A stretch of 64,000 nt of DNA from Labilibacter sediminis (GCF_005877885.1 NZ_VCHY01000021.1:1-64000), one strand, 5' to 3'; positions 19,030-28,994 are shown, counted from the first letter of the stretch. Made by a program: numbers and translations. Notes: generated by a model from the letters alone, not told the origin.

Positions 19030-19584
19030 TTAAAACGATTCGATGCCTTTAATTTTGGCCTCTGTTCTTAGTTTTTTCAGATACTTTTCTAACAGCTCTG
19101 TTCTTAATTTGGTAATGGCAATACGACCGGAACGAACAAACTGCAATACGCCATACTTATCGAGTTTAACAAACAGCTCTTGCGTTTCTGCTTTATGACC
19201 CGACTTTTCAATTACGGTATATTCAGGAGTTACCTCCATAATACGCGCACCATACTGACGAACAATTTGCTCAATTTCGTTACCTGACAATAAAGCCGCT
19301 GTAGGCACTTTGTATAAAGCCAATTCCTGATGAATAATTTCATCGGTAGTAAATACAAATACCTTCAGTACATCCAGTTTCTTCTCTAACTGCCCTACCA
19401 ACTTATCAATTTGCTCACGTGTAGAATACACTACAATGGTGAACTTATGAATTCCTTCAAGAGCAGATTCCGAAGTATTTAAACTTTCAATATTTATGCT
19501 TCGACGTGTAAATGCCGTTGTAACCTGATTGAGCAAACCAACATGGTTCTCAGAAAATATGGTTAAGGTGAATTCTTGCTGCAT
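19030..19584 (-). CDS. ilvN: acetolactate synthase regulatory subunit
   Basis: Small subunit that activates IlvB and makes it sensitive to valine. The 184 residues start with an ACT domain (FTLTIFSENHVGLLNQVTTA, RRSINIESLNTS), in which the Gly-Leu-Leu-Asn segment forms the effector site. A second alpha/beta domain follows, with the motif ELALYKVPT and VIEKSGHKAETQELF. It begins 31 nt after ilvB, as expected for stoichiometric partners. Confidence 0.94.
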   Translation of the reverse strand: MQQEFTLTIFSENHVGLLNQVTTAFTRRSINIESLNTSESALEGIHKFTIVVYSTREQIDKLVGQLEKKLDVLKVFVFTTDEIIHQELALYKVPTAALLSGNEIEQIVRQYGARIMEVTPEYTVIEKSGHKAETQELFVKLDKYGVLQFVRSGRIAITKLRTELLEKYLKKLRTEAKIKGIESF

Positions 19585-19614
19585 AGTTTCAAACTTTAAA
19601 GATGTACGAAATTA

Positions 19615-21348
19615 CTATTCTAATCGGATATCTGATACAGAAGATCCTGATGGCACCATAGGAAATACATTTCCTTCTTTCTCCACGTTCACTTCCAGTA
19701 AGAATGATTCCTTGCTTTTAGCCATTCGCTCTATGGCTTCATCTAAATTTTCACGTTCACTCACCAAGGCAGTTTCAATACCATAACCTTTAGCAATCAT
19801 CTGAAAATCCGGATTTACCAACTCAGTGGAAGCATATCGTTTATCAAAGAATAACTCCTGCCACTGACGTACCATCCCTAAAAAGTTATTATTCAGGATG
19901 ATGATTTTAACTGCGGCTTTCGTTTGGAATATTGTTCCCAATTCCTGAAGTGTCATTTGAAAACCACCATCACCGATAAACACACATACTTCGCGATCAG
20001 GTACTCCCAACTTTGCACCTAAAGCAGCAGGAAGACCAAATCCCATGGTTCCTAAACCTCCAGAGGTAACAATACTTTTTGATTGCTTAAACTTAAAATA
20101 TCTGGATGCCATCATCTGGTGCTGACCTACATCAGTAACCAAAACAGCAGCATCATCAAAAGCTTTAGAAACCTTGTGAACTACCTCTCCCATCGTTATT
20201 CCTTTTTGGGTTGGAAAAACCTCATCAGAAATAACTTTTTCATTCTCTATCTTATCACAAGCCTTAAACTCTTCCATCCACTCTGAATGAGTGTTTGGTT
20301 TAACATCCTTGGTTAAAAGCGGTAAAGTTTCCTTTACATTACCCAAAACAGCAACATCTGCCTTAATTATCTTATTAACCTCAGCCGGATCAATTTCAAG
20401 GTGAATGACTTTAGCATTCTTAGCATATCTGGTTACATCACCGGTTACCCTGTCATCAAACCTCATACCAATGGCAATTAATACATCACATTCATTGGTT
20501 TTAATATTTGGTCCGTAATTACCATGCATACCCAGCATACCAACGTTTTGTTCGTAATCTGTAGGCATAGCCGAAAGTCCCAATAAGGTCCAGGCTGCAG
20601 GAATTCCTGTTTTATCTAAAAATGCTTTTAACTCTTCTTCTGCCTCTCCTAAAATAACACCCTGCCCAACTAAAGCCAATGGCTTTTTAGCAGCATTAAT
20701 TATATCAATGGCATCAATGATAGATTCCGGCTTAGTTAATGGTACTGGCGTATAACTACGTATATGATTTACTTTTTTATACTCAAAGTCAACCTCTCCA
20801 AACTGTGCATCTTTGGTAATATCAATTACTACCGGTCCCGGACGACCCGTTGATGCAATATGAAATGCTCTGGCAATAGCGTCAGGAATTTCCTCTGCAC
20901 TTTTTACCAAATAGTTCCATTTGGTTATTGGCTGAGTAATACCTACCACATCTATTTCCTGAAAAGCATCTGTTCCTAACAAAGGCGAACCAACCTGACC
21001 AGTAATAACAACCATCGGTGTTGAATCAATCATGGCATCAGCTATTCCGGTAACTGTATTCGTAGCCCCGGGACCCGAGGTAGCAAAACAGACACCCACT
21101 TTACCTGTTACTCTTGCAAATCCTTGCGCAGCATGAACAGCACCTTGTTCATGACGAGTGAGTACATGGTGCAATTTGTCCTGATAATCGTAAAGGGCAT
21201 CATAAACTGGCATGATAGCTCCTCCCGGATAACCGAATATTAAATCCACACCCTCACATAATAGTGATCGAAGCAATGCTTCTGAACCGGAAATTCTCTC
21301 TTTTCCTTTGTTGTTCTTCTCCATGAGTAATTGGCTTTGTGGTTCCAT
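19615..21348 (-). CDS. ilvB: acetolactate synthase catalytic subunit
   Basis: ThDP-, FAD- and Mg-dependent enzyme making acetolactate or acetohydroxybutyrate. The 577 residues show the three domains of the family: an N-terminal ThDP domain with the catalytic Glu in RHEQGAVHAAQG, a central FAD-binding domain (GMLGMHGNYGPN, ALVGQGVILGEAEEE), and a C-terminal ThDP domain with the GDGGFQMTLQEL..NNN motif. The annotated ATG gives an N-terminus about 20 residues longer than minimal (EKNNKGKERISGSEALL follows); a start at MEKNN is also possible. Together with ilvN it forms the holoenzyme. Confidence 0.96.
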   Translation of the reverse strand: MEPQSQLLMEKNNKGKERISGSEALLRSLLCEGVDLIFGYPGGAIMPVYDALYDYQDKLHHVLTRHEQGAVHAAQGFARVTGKVGVCFATSGPGATNTVTGIADAMIDSTPMVVITGQVGSPLLGTDAFQEIDVVGITQPITKWNYLVKSAEEIPDAIARAFHIASTGRPGPVVIDITKDAQFGEVDFEYKKVNHIRSYTPVPLTKPESIIDAIDIINAAKKPLALVGQGVILGEAEEELKAFLDKTGIPAAWTLLGLSAMPTDYEQNVGMLGMHGNYGPNIKTNECDVLIAIGMRFDDRVTGDVTRYAKNAKVIHLEIDPAEVNKIIKADVAVLGNVKETLPLLTKDVKPNTHSEWMEEFKACDKIENEKVISDEVFPTQKGITMGEVVHKVSKAFDDAAVLVTDVGQHQMMASRYFKFKQSKSIVTSGGLGTMGFGLPAALGAKLGVPDREVCVFIGDGGFQMTLQELGTIFQTKAAVKIIILNNNFLGMVRQWQELFFDKRYASTELVNPDFQMIAKGYGIETALVSERENLDEAIERMAKSKESFLLEVNVEKEGNVFPMVPSGSSVSDIRLE

Positions 21349-21417
21349 AATGAATTAATTCACTGGATAACCTTAAGAAAAGATTATCCTATATAATATA
21401 TTATACTGAAAACCGTA

Positions 21418-23244
21418 TTAAATTAATCTAACAGCTCCTCTATCTGCTGAACTTACAAGGCTTGCATAAGCTTTAAGCGCTTTTGATACTTTTCGTTCAC
21501 GAGGTTCGGGAGCAAAAGCTAAATCACCTTTAGCTTCTTCTGCTTTTCTTCTTGTTTCTAATTCTTCCTCCGACACCAATACGTTGATTGATCTTTTCGG
21601 AATATTAATTTCAATTTCGTCACCTGTTTGTACCAAACCAATAGCTCCACCTGCAGCTGCTTCAGGAGAAACATGTCCGATAGATAAACCGGATGTTCCA
21701 CCGGAAAATCTTCCATCTGTAATTAAGGCACATTTTTCACCCAGGTGACGTGACTTAATATATGATGTTGGGTAAAGCATTTCCTGCATTCCCGGTCCTC
21801 CTTTTGGCCCTTCATAGGTAATAATAACGACTTCGCCAGCGAGTACTTCCCCTGATAAAATTCCTTCACAAGCTGCATCCTGCGATTGATAAACTCTGGC
21901 CTTACCTTTAAATACAAAAATGGATTCATCAACACCTGCTGTTTTTACAACACAGCCATCTTGGGCAATATTTCCCTTAAGAACAGCTAAACCACCATCT
22001 TTGTTGTAAGCTTTTTCAACAGAACGAATACATCCACCTTCTCTGTCTAAATCAAGCTGCGCATAATGTGTATTTTGCGAACCCATAGTCAGGTTTCTAA
22101 TACCTGCCGGAGCACTTGTATAAATATCCTTAGCTTCTTCTGATACATCTGCATTGGTTACATCATACTTAGCAATCGCTTCTTTAAGTGTTAAACCATC
22201 TGCTCTTTTTACAGAATTATCCAATAGGTTTGCTTTATCCAATTCAGCCATAATAGCAATAATACCTCCGGCTCTGTTCACATCTTCAATATGGTAATGT
22301 GAGTTAGGTGCAACCTTAGATAATACAGGCGTATAACGAGAAATTTGATCGATATCATCCATTGTAAACTCAACTCCTGCTTCATGTGCGATGGCTAAAA
22401 TGTGTAGCACGGTATTGGTTGAACCACCCATGGCTACATCCAGAGTCATTGCATTTTTAAAAGCATCAAAAGTTGCGATAGAACGAGGCAATACTGAATC
22501 GTCACCATCTCTATAATACTTATAGGTATTTTCTACTATTATTTTAGCTGCTTTTTCGAAAAGTGCTTTTCGATTCTTGTGCGTAGCAACAATTGTACCA
22601 TTGCCAGGCAACGCTAACCCTATAGCTTCGTTTAAGCAGTTCATAGAGTTTGCTGTAAACATACCTGAACAAGAACCACATGTTGGACATGCGTTTTCTT
22701 CTACAGCGGCCACCTCACTATCTGAAACCGTATCATCGGCTGCCATCACCATGGCATCCACCAGGTCAAGTGCCTTGTCTCCAACCTTACCTGCTTCCAT
22801 TGGTCCGCCGGATACAAAAACAGCAGGGATATTTAATCGCATAGCAGCCATCAACATACCAGGTGTAATCTTATCACAATTACTGATACACACCATAGCA
22901 TCCACCTGATGGGCATTACACATATATTCTACACTATCTGCAATTACGTCCCTCGAAGGTAAAGAATACAACATACCATCGTGTCCCATGGCAATACCAT
23001 CATCAATGGCAATGGTATTAAACTCAGCAGCAAAGCAACCTTGCTTTTCAATTAGTTTTTTAACTTCCTGACCTATTTCATGCAAATGCACATGCCCCGG
23101 AACAAACTGAGTAAAGGAATTTACAATGGCAATCATTGGTTTTCCAAACTGTTCTTCTTTTACACCGTTAGCTCTCCATAAGCTACGCGCTCCAGCCATT
23201 CTGCGGCCTTCTGTTGTTGTTGCACTTCTTAATTTATTCTTCAT
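21418..23244 (-). CDS. ilvD: dihydroxy-acid dehydratase
   Basis: [Fe-S] enzyme dehydrating dihydroxy acids to 2-oxoisovalerate and 2-oxo-3-methylvalerate. The 608-residue form starts [20 protein letters not shown] at 23244. An in-frame upstream extension to 23295 exists but runs across the attenuator terminator, so I reject it. Cluster cysteines appear in [10 protein letters not shown] and [15 protein letters not shown]; the substrate Ser/Lys region is [16 protein letters not shown]. It is first in the ilv-leu operon and is preceded by a classical leader-peptide attenuator. Notably ilvC, the enzyme just before it in the pathway, is not in this cluster. Confidence 0.96.
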   Translation of the reverse strand: MKNKLRSATTTEGRRMAGARSLWRANGVKEEQFGKPMIAIVNSFTQFVPGHVHLHEIGQEVKKLIEKQGCFAAEFNTIAIDDGIAMGHDGMLYSLPSRDVIADSVEYMCNAHQVDAMVCISNCDKITPGMLMAAMRLNIPAVFVSGGPMEAGKVGDKALDLVDAMVMAADDTVSDSEVAAVEENACPTCGSCSGMFTANSMNCLNEAIGLALPGNGTIVATHKNRKALFEKAAKIIVENTYKYYRDGDDSVLPRSIATFDAFKNAMTLDVAMGGSTNTVLHILAIAHEAGVEFTMDDIDQISRYTPVLSKVAPNSHYHIEDVNRAGGIIAIMAELDKANLLDNSVKRADGLTLKEAIAKYDVTNADVSEEAKDIYTSAPAGIRNLTMGSQNTHYAQLDLDREGGCIRSVEKAYNKDGGLAVLKGNIAQDGCVVKTAGVDESIFVFKGKARVYQSQDAACEGILSGEVLAGEVVIITYEGPKGGPGMQEMLYPTSYIKSRHLGEKCALITDGRFSGGTSGLSIGHVSPEAAAGGAIGLVQTGDEIEINIPKRSINVLVSEEELETRRKAEEAKGDLAFAPEPRERKVSKALKAYASLVSSADRGAVRLI

Positions 23245-23273
23245 TTTCAATTTGGATATACTCAGTTTAAGAT

Positions 23274-23310
23274 AAAAAAAAACCTTCCTCAACATACTGT
23301 GAGAAAGGTT
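23274..23310 (-). terminator. attenuator terminator of the ilv-leu operon
   Basis: On the minus strand an 11-bp stem AACCTTTCTCA / TGAGGAAGGTT (one G-U pair, 8-nt loop) is followed by nine T. It lies between the leader peptide and ilvD. Its 5' arm (23301-23309, ACCTTTCTC) can instead pair with GAGAAATGGT at 23344-23353, one bulge, forming an antiterminator. In turn GAGAAATG can pair with CATTCTCA at 23390-23397 inside the leader peptide. This is the complete 1:2, 2:3, 3:4 arrangement of classical attenuation. Confidence 0.85.
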
Positions 23311-23357
23311 TATTAAAAAATCTTATATCTTTAATTTTTACACACCATTTCTCAATT

Positions 23358-23417
23358 CTACCTGATAATGACCAAGAGAACAACTTTAATGAGAATGAGT
23401 GAAAAAATACTGTTCAT
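23358..23417 (-). CDS. ilvL: ilv operon leader peptide
   Basis: ATG at 23417 encodes MNSIFSLILIKVVLLVIIR, then TAG. Twelve of 19 residues are Ile, Leu or Val, and all three amino acids made by the downstream operon are represented. The start follows an A-rich GCAAAACGAA and lies about 28 nt after the predicted transcription start. Segment 1 of the attenuator is in codons 7-10; ribosomes stalled on the Val-Val-Leu-Leu-Val-Ile-Ile run would mask it, freeing segment 2 to form the antiterminator. The symbol is used by analogy with the enterobacterial leader. Confidence 0.88.
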   Translation of the reverse strand: MNSIFSLILIKVVLLVIIR

Positions 23418-23450
23418 TTCGTTTTGCTTTTGTCGTTAATACAACGGTTA

Positions 23451-23480
23451 CAAATGTAAAGTTTTTTTTTAAACCTCAAA
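23451..23480 (-). promoter_or_regulatory. ilv-leu operon promoter
   Basis: Minus-strand TTTG (23477-23480), 18-nt spacer and TACATTTG (23451-23458), close to the Bacteroidota consensus though the spacer is one base short. It places the transcript start about 28 nt before the leader-peptide ATG. Confidence 0.7.
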
Positions 23481-23821
23481 AAAAATAAATGCTAAAATAT
23501 GTATATGCTTTTAATCTAATAGCAAAAACATCAGGCAACTTACGGTTTTTGCTGCATATTTTTACAAAAACACACCCGATTATTGCATGAATATACAATA
23601 ATTTCACACAAAATCATATCCTATTGGCTTACTGCACATTACAGCATGACAATTATCATTTTACTTTTGAGTCGATATACAGTTTAAAATACAATTAAAC
23701 CCAACCAATTGGCTTTATGTTAAAGATTAACTCTACTATTAATTGACAAGAAAAAAACTCTATTTATACCTTTTTTAAGCTTAACTCCAGTAAAAGGAAA
23801 GATTTAATTGCTAACTATTAT
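23481..23821. other. gene-free stretch upstream of the ilv promoter
   Basis: AT-rich, with no ORF of note. It separates the ilv operon from the rpoN-PAP2-DUF2007 group, both on the minus strand. I see no convincing terminator after the DUF2007 gene and no repeat family; an activator site for the ilv promoter may exist but is not recognisable. Confidence 0.4.
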
Positions 23822-24070
23822 CTAAACCAGAAAATCCTGGTAACCGTGTTTTTCTATAACTTCAACAGCTGCTTGATGATCATTGATATTAACTTTTAAA
23901 GTAATTAAATCATTGGCAGCTGTGCCCAGGTAAGTTTTAATGACTGAAGCAGCAGGATTATCTGATTCCAGCAAAGAATATATACCATTTTCTTCCAATA
24001 TTCTTTTTATCTCATCTGCAATAACCCTATCTGTAATTTGAATCAGGTCTTTGATTTCATCATGTGTCAT
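23822..24070 (-). CDS. DUF2007-type small protein
   Basis: An 82-residue protein starting MTHDEIKDLIQ, with the DUF2007 layout: a surface-exposed helix in which the reader expects the pattern of effector access (VIADEIKRILEENGIYSLLESD), then LITLKVNINDHQAAVEVIEKHG. The family is proposed to be a signal-transducing or metal-site domain, with no proven role. An in-frame start 45 nt earlier would overlap the upstream gene, so the internal Met is preferred. It lies at the end of the rpoN-PAP2 group, 25 nt after it. Confidence 0.7.
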   Translation of the reverse strand: MTHDEIKDLIQITDRVIADEIKRILEENGIYSLLESDNPAASVIKTYLGTAANDLITLKVNINDHQAAVEVIEKHGYQDFLV

Positions 24071-24095
24071 ATCGTAAGTTTTAAATTGTGAACTA

Positions 24096-24701
24096 TTACA
24101 ACAATACCACCACACATATCACAATTAATCCCAATAAAAATCCTGCATAGACCTGTTTTGGGTTATGTGCTCCTAATGCCAGGCGACTACTTCCCAGTAT
24201 ACCGGCTACACCAATAGCAACAAACATCCACATATGTGTATTCACTCCATATTTTATGGCCATTGAAATTAAAGCACCCAATAAGCCACCAATACCAACC
24301 ATATGTATGCTAATTTTCCAAAAGAAAGAAATACCCATAGACATCAACACAGCCAATAATGTTCCTAAAAAAAACATTGGAATAAATGCAGGAAGATGAA
24401 ACTTCAACAAAAAGAAATAACCCAAAATAAAGAACAAACTGGTAGACAATAATGGAAGAATCCTTTCTTTTGAGGTTTCCATATGTATGGTTTTAATCTT
24501 TCCGAGCTGCATAAACAAAGGCATAATACTAAGTGGCAATATACATGTGCTCACTAAGATAATTATGGTCACCATCCTTCTAAATTCAAAAGGGATGAAG
24601 GTTACATGACTTTGTGTACTAAAAATAACCAATACACCTAATGTAGGCATTAACAATGGGTGTAACAATGTTGAAATTATAGCAGCAAGTTTTTTGGTCA
24701 T
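24096..24701 (-). CDS. PAP2-like membrane protein
   Basis: A 201-residue, six-helix membrane protein of the PAP2 phosphatase superfamily. Weak signature blocks are ISIHMVG in the middle and GSSRLALGAHNPKQVYAGFLLG near the C-terminus, resembling SRxxLGxHxPxDVxAG of lipid phosphatases. The first signature, KxxxxxxRP, is only partly seen in SKERILPLL, so activity is uncertain. A role in undecaprenyl-pyrophosphate or phosphatidylglycerophosphate dephosphorylation is possible. It follows rpoN by 44 nt. Confidence 0.75.
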   Translation of the reverse strand: MTKKLAAIISTLLHPLLMPTLGVLVIFSTQSHVTFIPFEFRRMVTIIILVSTCILPLSIMPLFMQLGKIKTIHMETSKERILPLLSTSLFFILGYFFLLKFHLPAFIPMFFLGTLLAVLMSMGISFFWKISIHMVGIGGLLGALISMAIKYGVNTHMWMFVAIGVAGILGSSRLALGAHNPKQVYAGFLLGLIVICVVVLL

Positions 24702-24745
24702 GATGGATTTTAGTAATGGATATGTTTTTTACAAGAACAGCTTTT

Positions 24746-26194
24746 TTATAACTCTTTACGTAAACGAGCTACAGGTATATTTAACTGCTCACGATATTTA
24801 GCCACTGTTCTGCGGGCGATATTATACGATTTTTCTTTTAATATCTGTGATAGCTTATCATCAGTTAAAGGCTTCTTTTTATCTTCTGCCTCAATACATT
24901 CTGACAAAATCTTTTTGATTTCCCTTGTTGAAACTTCCTCTCCGGATTCTGTTTGCATTCCTTCTGAAAAGAAAAACTTTAAGGCAAAAATTCCAAAATG
25001 GGTTTGAATATATTTGCTGTTCGAAACCCTCGATATAGTAGAAATATCCAAATCTGTTACCTCGGCAATATCCTTTAATATCATAGGACGCAACTTGGTT
25101 TCATCACCTTCAATAAAATACTTCTTTTGATATTCAAGAATCGCATTCATGGTTAACATCAAAGTATTTTGACGCTGCTTAATGGCATCTATAAACCATT
25201 TAGCCGAATCCAGTTTCTGCTTCACAAACATCACAGCATCCTTTTTATCTTTCGATTGATTTTTCTTATTCCCGGAGTAATCTTCAAGCATATTAGAATA
25301 TGTTTGACTAATCCTTAACTCCGGCACATTACGCGTGTTTAAAGATAACTCCGGCTTCCCGTCTTTAATCTCAAGAATAAAGTCAGGAATAATGTGCTGA
25401 ACCATTCTGTGCATAGGATTACTATACGAGCTTCCCGGTTTTGGATTTAGCTTCAGTATTTCTTCCATGGCATCCTTCACATCTTCTTCTTCCAGATGAA
25501 GACGCTTTGTGATTTTATCGTAATGCTTCTTGGTAAACTCATCAAAGTGATACTTGATAATATTGTAAGCATCATTTATGGCTGGAAAAGTTCGATCTTT
25601 CTTCTTTAATTGAAGCAACAAACACTCCTGTAGGTCACGAGCTCCAACACCTGGGGGTTCAAAGTCCTGTACAATCTCCAGAACATCTAAAGCTTCACGT
25701 TCATCAATTTCAATATTTTGACTAAAAGCTATATCATCAATGATCTCGTCAATTTCTCTTCGCAAATAACCATCCTCATCTATATTACCCACTATGTGTT
25801 CTGCCATATTATGCTGGCGCTCATCCATCATTCGCAGACCAAGCTGATTTGTTAAATGCTCATGAAATGAGGTTCCATCAGAAAATGGAATATCCTCATG
25901 CTTATCATCTTTTGAAAAGTTTCTGGACTGTAATTTATAGGCAGGAATATCTTCATTCTGAATATATTCATCTATTGAGAGTTCATCCTTTTCTACTTCA
26001 TTTTCCTTTACCTCCGGCTCGTCAGCATCATTATCACGCCCCTCTCCGTCAAGTTCCAGAACCGGATTTTCTTCAATCTCCTTTTTTATACGTTGTTCAA
26101 GTTGAGCTGCAGGAATCTCCAATAGCTTAATCACCTGAATCTGTAACGGTGATAATTTCTGCAGTAACTTTTGCTGTAAACTCTGTTTTAACAT
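24746..26194 (-). CDS. rpoN: RNA polymerase sigma-54 factor
   Basis: Sigma factor for -24/-12 promoters, needing AAA+ activators. The 482-residue protein has the N-terminal activator-interacting region (LKQSLQQKLLQKLSPLQIQVIKLLE), an acidic linker (residues about 50-85), the core-binding domain, the helix-turn-helix (DIAEVTDLDISTISRVSNSK, KYIQTHFG) and the RpoN box ARRTVAKYRE at the C-terminus. Start, length and gene order with asnS and PAP2 are all as in other Bacteroidota. No -24/-12 promoter was recognised in this window. Confidence 0.96.
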   Translation of the reverse strand: MLKQSLQQKLLQKLSPLQIQVIKLLEIPAAQLEQRIKKEIEENPVLELDGEGRDNDADEPEVKENEVEKDELSIDEYIQNEDIPAYKLQSRNFSKDDKHEDIPFSDGTSFHEHLTNQLGLRMMDERQHNMAEHIVGNIDEDGYLRREIDEIIDDIAFSQNIEIDEREALDVLEIVQDFEPPGVGARDLQECLLLQLKKKDRTFPAINDAYNIIKYHFDEFTKKHYDKITKRLHLEEEDVKDAMEEILKLNPKPGSSYSNPMHRMVQHIIPDFILEIKDGKPELSLNTRNVPELRISQTYSNMLEDYSGNKKNQSKDKKDAVMFVKQKLDSAKWFIDAIKQRQNTLMLTMNAILEYQKKYFIEGDETKLRPMILKDIAEVTDLDISTISRVSNSKYIQTHFGIFALKFFFSEGMQTESGEEVSTREIKKILSECIEAEDKKKPLTDDKLSQILKEKSYNIARRTVAKYREQLNIPVARLRKEL

Positions 26195-26504
26195 ATTTCC
26201 CTTTCTTCAACCTTTTACCCACAATCAGAAGCCCGATTCCTTAGTCTGAGAATCGCCTGTGAACCATCTGTGAAACGTCCGAGTACTTTGCGTAACCTCA
26301 TGAGTTCAACGCGAAATATAAATCGAACCTGGGTTAATGCTTCTTGGCATAGAGCAAAATTAAGATTTATTGGGGAAATGTAGCAAAGTGTGGCTGCAAT
26401 TTTTCAGTTAATAGCAACTATTGTAACAAAAACACAGCCGAATTACATTATTACATGATAAATAGCACATTACAAAGAACAAGATCTCACCCATTAAACT
26501 TTGT
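26195..26504. other. gene-free stretch between rpoN and asnS
   Basis: Contains GC-richer sequence close to rpoN with an imperfect palindrome (GATTCC..GGAATC-like at 26234-26254) and then AT-rich sequence. Presumably holds the rpoN promoter on the minus strand, but no full TTTG/TAnnTTTG pair is evident. Confidence 0.4.
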
Positions 26505-26537
26505 AAAAACAAAAAAGGCCACTAAAATTAGTGGCCT
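26505..26537 (-). terminator. intrinsic terminator of asnS
   Basis: Perfect stem AGGCCACT / AGTGGCCT; on the minus strand followed by TTTTTTGTTTTT, 28 bases after the asnS stop. Confidence 0.92.
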
Positions 26538-26565
26538 CAATCTATATCGTATTATAACTACCTGA

Positions 26566-28014
26566 TTAAAACTCTGCGTTCTTTGGTGTCCTTGGAAATG
26601 GTATTACGTCTCTGATATTACCCATACCTGTTACAAACAACATTAAACGTTCAAATCCTAAACCGAATCCACTGTGTGGTACCGATCCAAACCTACGGGT
26701 ATCAAGGTACCACGACATTTCCTCTTCCGGTAAATCAAGAACTCTCATTCTTTCCACAAGCTTATCGTAGCTTTCCTCACGCTGCGAACCACCAATAATT
26801 TCACCAATTTGCGGGAACAACACATCCATTGCTCTAACAGTTTTCCCATCATCGCTTTGCTTCATATAAAAGGCCTTAATCGACATTGGATAATCCGTTA
26901 AAATAACAGGCTTTTTAAAATGCTTCTCAACTAAGTAACGCTCATGCTCAGCTTGCAAATCACTACCAAAACCAGTAATAGGGTATTGGAATTTCCCTTT
27001 TTTATGTGGCTTCGACTTCATTAAAACGTCAATCGCTTCACTGTAAGTCAAACGTACATAGTCATTCTCAACAACAAACTTTAACTTCTCAATCAACTCC
27101 ATAGAACGATCTTCGGCTTTCTTTCCCTTCTCCTCTTCCTGAAGACGCTTGCTTAAGAATTCTAAATCCTCCATACAATTTTCAAGCGCATAGTTTAATA
27201 GGTATTTAGTAAATTCTTCCGCTAAATCCATGTTATCATTCAGATCATAGAATGCCATCTCCGGCTCTATCATCCAAAACTCAGCTAAGTGGCGTGCCGT
27301 ATTCGAGTTCTCCGCTCTAAACGTTGGTCCAAAAGTATAAATCTCAGACATAGCCAAGGCAGCTAACTCTCCTTCAAGCTGTCCTGATACAGTAAGGTTT
27401 GTAGACTTACCAAAGAAGTCCTGACTAAAATCCACATCACCTTCCTCTGTTTTTGGCACGTTATTCACATCTAAGGTTGTTACCCTAAACATTTCACCGG
27501 CACCCTCTGCATCTGATGACGTGATGATTGGCGTATGAATATTATAAAATCCTTTATCAGAGAAGAACTTGTGTACTGCAAAAATCATGGCATGACGTAC
27601 CCTGGTGATGGCTCCAAAAGTATTGGTTCTAAAACGAAGGTGAGCAATCTCTCTTAAAAACTCAAGCGAGTGCTTTTTAGGCTGCAACGGATATTCATCA
27701 GCATTACAATCTCCTAACACCTCTATGCTTGTTGCCTGCACTTCAACCTTTTGTCCACTGCCAGCTGACTCACTTAAGGTTCCGTTTACAGAAATGGCAG
27801 ATCCAGTGGTAATTCTTTTTATTAATTCTTCTTCAAACTTTGGAACATCAGCTACAATTTGCAGATTATGTATAGATGACCCGTCATTTAAAGCAATAAA
27901 ATTAACAAACTTATTACCTCTTCTGGTTCTAACCCAACCTTTTATATTCACTTCTTTGCCATATTCCGGATTCTTCAGAATATCAGCTACTTTAGTTCTG
28001 CGTAATTGTTCCAT
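26566..28014 (-). CDS. asnS: asparaginyl-tRNA synthetase
   Basis: Class IIb synthetase charging tRNA-Asn. The 482 residues comprise an N-terminal OB-fold anticodon domain ([25 protein letters not shown]), then the class II core: motif 1 near [21 protein letters not shown], motif 2 [22 protein letters not shown] and motif 3 [15 protein letters not shown]. The AsnS-type NTARHLAEF, rather than the aspartate-type DxRxDRQPEFTQ, supports asparagine. An insertion of charged residues ([16 protein letters not shown]) is common in Bacteroidota AsnS. Confidence 0.97.
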   Translation of the reverse strand: MEQLRRTKVADILKNPEYGKEVNIKGWVRTRRGNKFVNFIALNDGSSIHNLQIVADVPKFEEELIKRITTGSAISVNGTLSESAGSGQKVEVQATSIEVLGDCNADEYPLQPKKHSLEFLREIAHLRFRTNTFGAITRVRHAMIFAVHKFFSDKGFYNIHTPIITSSDAEGAGEMFRVTTLDVNNVPKTEEGDVDFSQDFFGKSTNLTVSGQLEGELAALAMSEIYTFGPTFRAENSNTARHLAEFWMIEPEMAFYDLNDNMDLAEEFTKYLLNYALENCMEDLEFLSKRLQEEEKGKKAEDRSMELIEKLKFVVENDYVRLTYSEAIDVLMKSKPHKKGKFQYPITGFGSDLQAEHERYLVEKHFKKPVILTDYPMSIKAFYMKQSDDGKTVRAMDVLFPQIGEIIGGSQREESYDKLVERMRVLDLPEEEMSWYLDTRRFGSVPHSGFGLGFERLMLFVTGMGNIRDVIPFPRTPKNAEF

Positions 28015-28150
28015 TTGTTATTAAATATTTTAAAGGCCGTAAAATTAATGAATTGTTTGTGAATGACTAAAGGATATAATCATTAATTGGGCTTTTTACT
28101 AATAATAAAATCCAAAAAACATAAAATATTGAATATTACCCCTGATTATT

Positions 28151-28184
28151 AAAAACGAAAAGCCGGATAAACAAATATCCGGCT
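28151..28184 (-). terminator. intrinsic terminator of the secreted-protein gene
   Basis: Stem AGCCGGATA / TATCCGGCT, followed on the minus strand by TTTTCGTTTTT; 24 bases past the stop at 28209. Confidence 0.9.
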
Positions 28185-28208
28185 CCAATAATATCTTAAA
28201 TTAACAAA

Positions 28209-28994
28209 CTACTTTTTTGTAAAAACAGCAAGTTTGTTATCTAAATTCAAATAGTATTTTCCTTTCTGTAATCCTGAAACTTTTACGGTTTCGCCATATC
28301 CTTTAAATATGATACCGCCATACTCATCATAAATTTCATACATAGTTGATGCTGTAAAAGTAATCACATCATCCACTCTGTTGGGAGAGAAACTTACTTC
28401 CGGCTTTGAAGATACAGTTATAACCTCATCTGAATACCTAGGCTTACCTCTATAATCTATTTGCTTTATTCTAAAACGATTTTCGCCTGAATGTAAACGA
28501 ATCGTTGCCTGATAATCACTTGCAACAACCACTCCTTTACCGGTAACGCGTCCAACCTCTATCCATTTATTCCACCTGAATTGTTCCACCACAAAAGGTA
28601 TACTTCCTGCTTCTTTTTCGGTAGTCCATTTAATTTTCTGATCCGCTACCTCTAATTTTGATACCACAAAAGTAGACCTGGCATTTAATACTTCAGGATT
28701 TAAAACGATTGGCTGACAACCTTCTTTGTACTTTATGCTTACCGTAAGAGGTTCTCCCACCTGAAATCCATAAACTGATAAATCAACTTCAAAAGCACTT
28801 GAGTTAATTTCATCAGTGGAGGTTAATCCGTTAACTGTAACCTCGTAGACACAAAAACCTACTCCGCTTGGGGCAAAAGGATTTTTCACAAATAAGTTGT
28901 CTCCTTGAAAAGTACCTGTAAGCACAACCTCCTCAGATTTAGCTGGGGAACTCACCAAGGCAATGAGGAATATAAATAATATTAGTCGTTTCAT
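28209..28994 (-). CDS. secreted protein with type IX-like C-terminal signal
   Basis: A 261-residue exported protein of unknown function. The preferred start MKRLILFIFLIALVSSPAKS gives a clean signal peptide; an 11-codon longer frame exists. The middle has two immunoglobulin-like beta segments (about residues 30-120 and 120-200). The last 65 residues follow the sorting-domain pattern: FSPNRVDDVITF, a strand YEIYDEYGGIIFKG, LQKGKYYLNLDNK and a terminal FTKK. This suggests secretion and surface attachment by the type IX system, though the leading Pro-Asn motif is modified. A monocistronic gene with its own terminator. Confidence 0.7.
   Translation of the reverse strand: MKRLILFIFLIALVSSPAKSEEVVLTGTFQGDNLFVKNPFAPSGVGFCVYEVTVNGLTSTDEINSSAFEVDLSVYGFQVGEPLTVSIKYKEGCQPIVLNPEVLNARSTFVVSKLEVADQKIKWTTEKEAGSIPFVVEQFRWNKWIEVGRVTGKGVVVASDYQATIRLHSGENRFRIKQIDYRGKPRYSDEVITVSSKPEVSFSPNRVDDVITFTASTMYEIYDEYGGIIFKGYGETVKVSGLQKGKYYLNLDNKLAVFTKK

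Noticed and set aside
23245-23295. Longer ilvD start (17 extra codons)
   Set aside because: The extension overlaps the attenuator terminator and has no family support; the real start is MKNKLRS at 23244.
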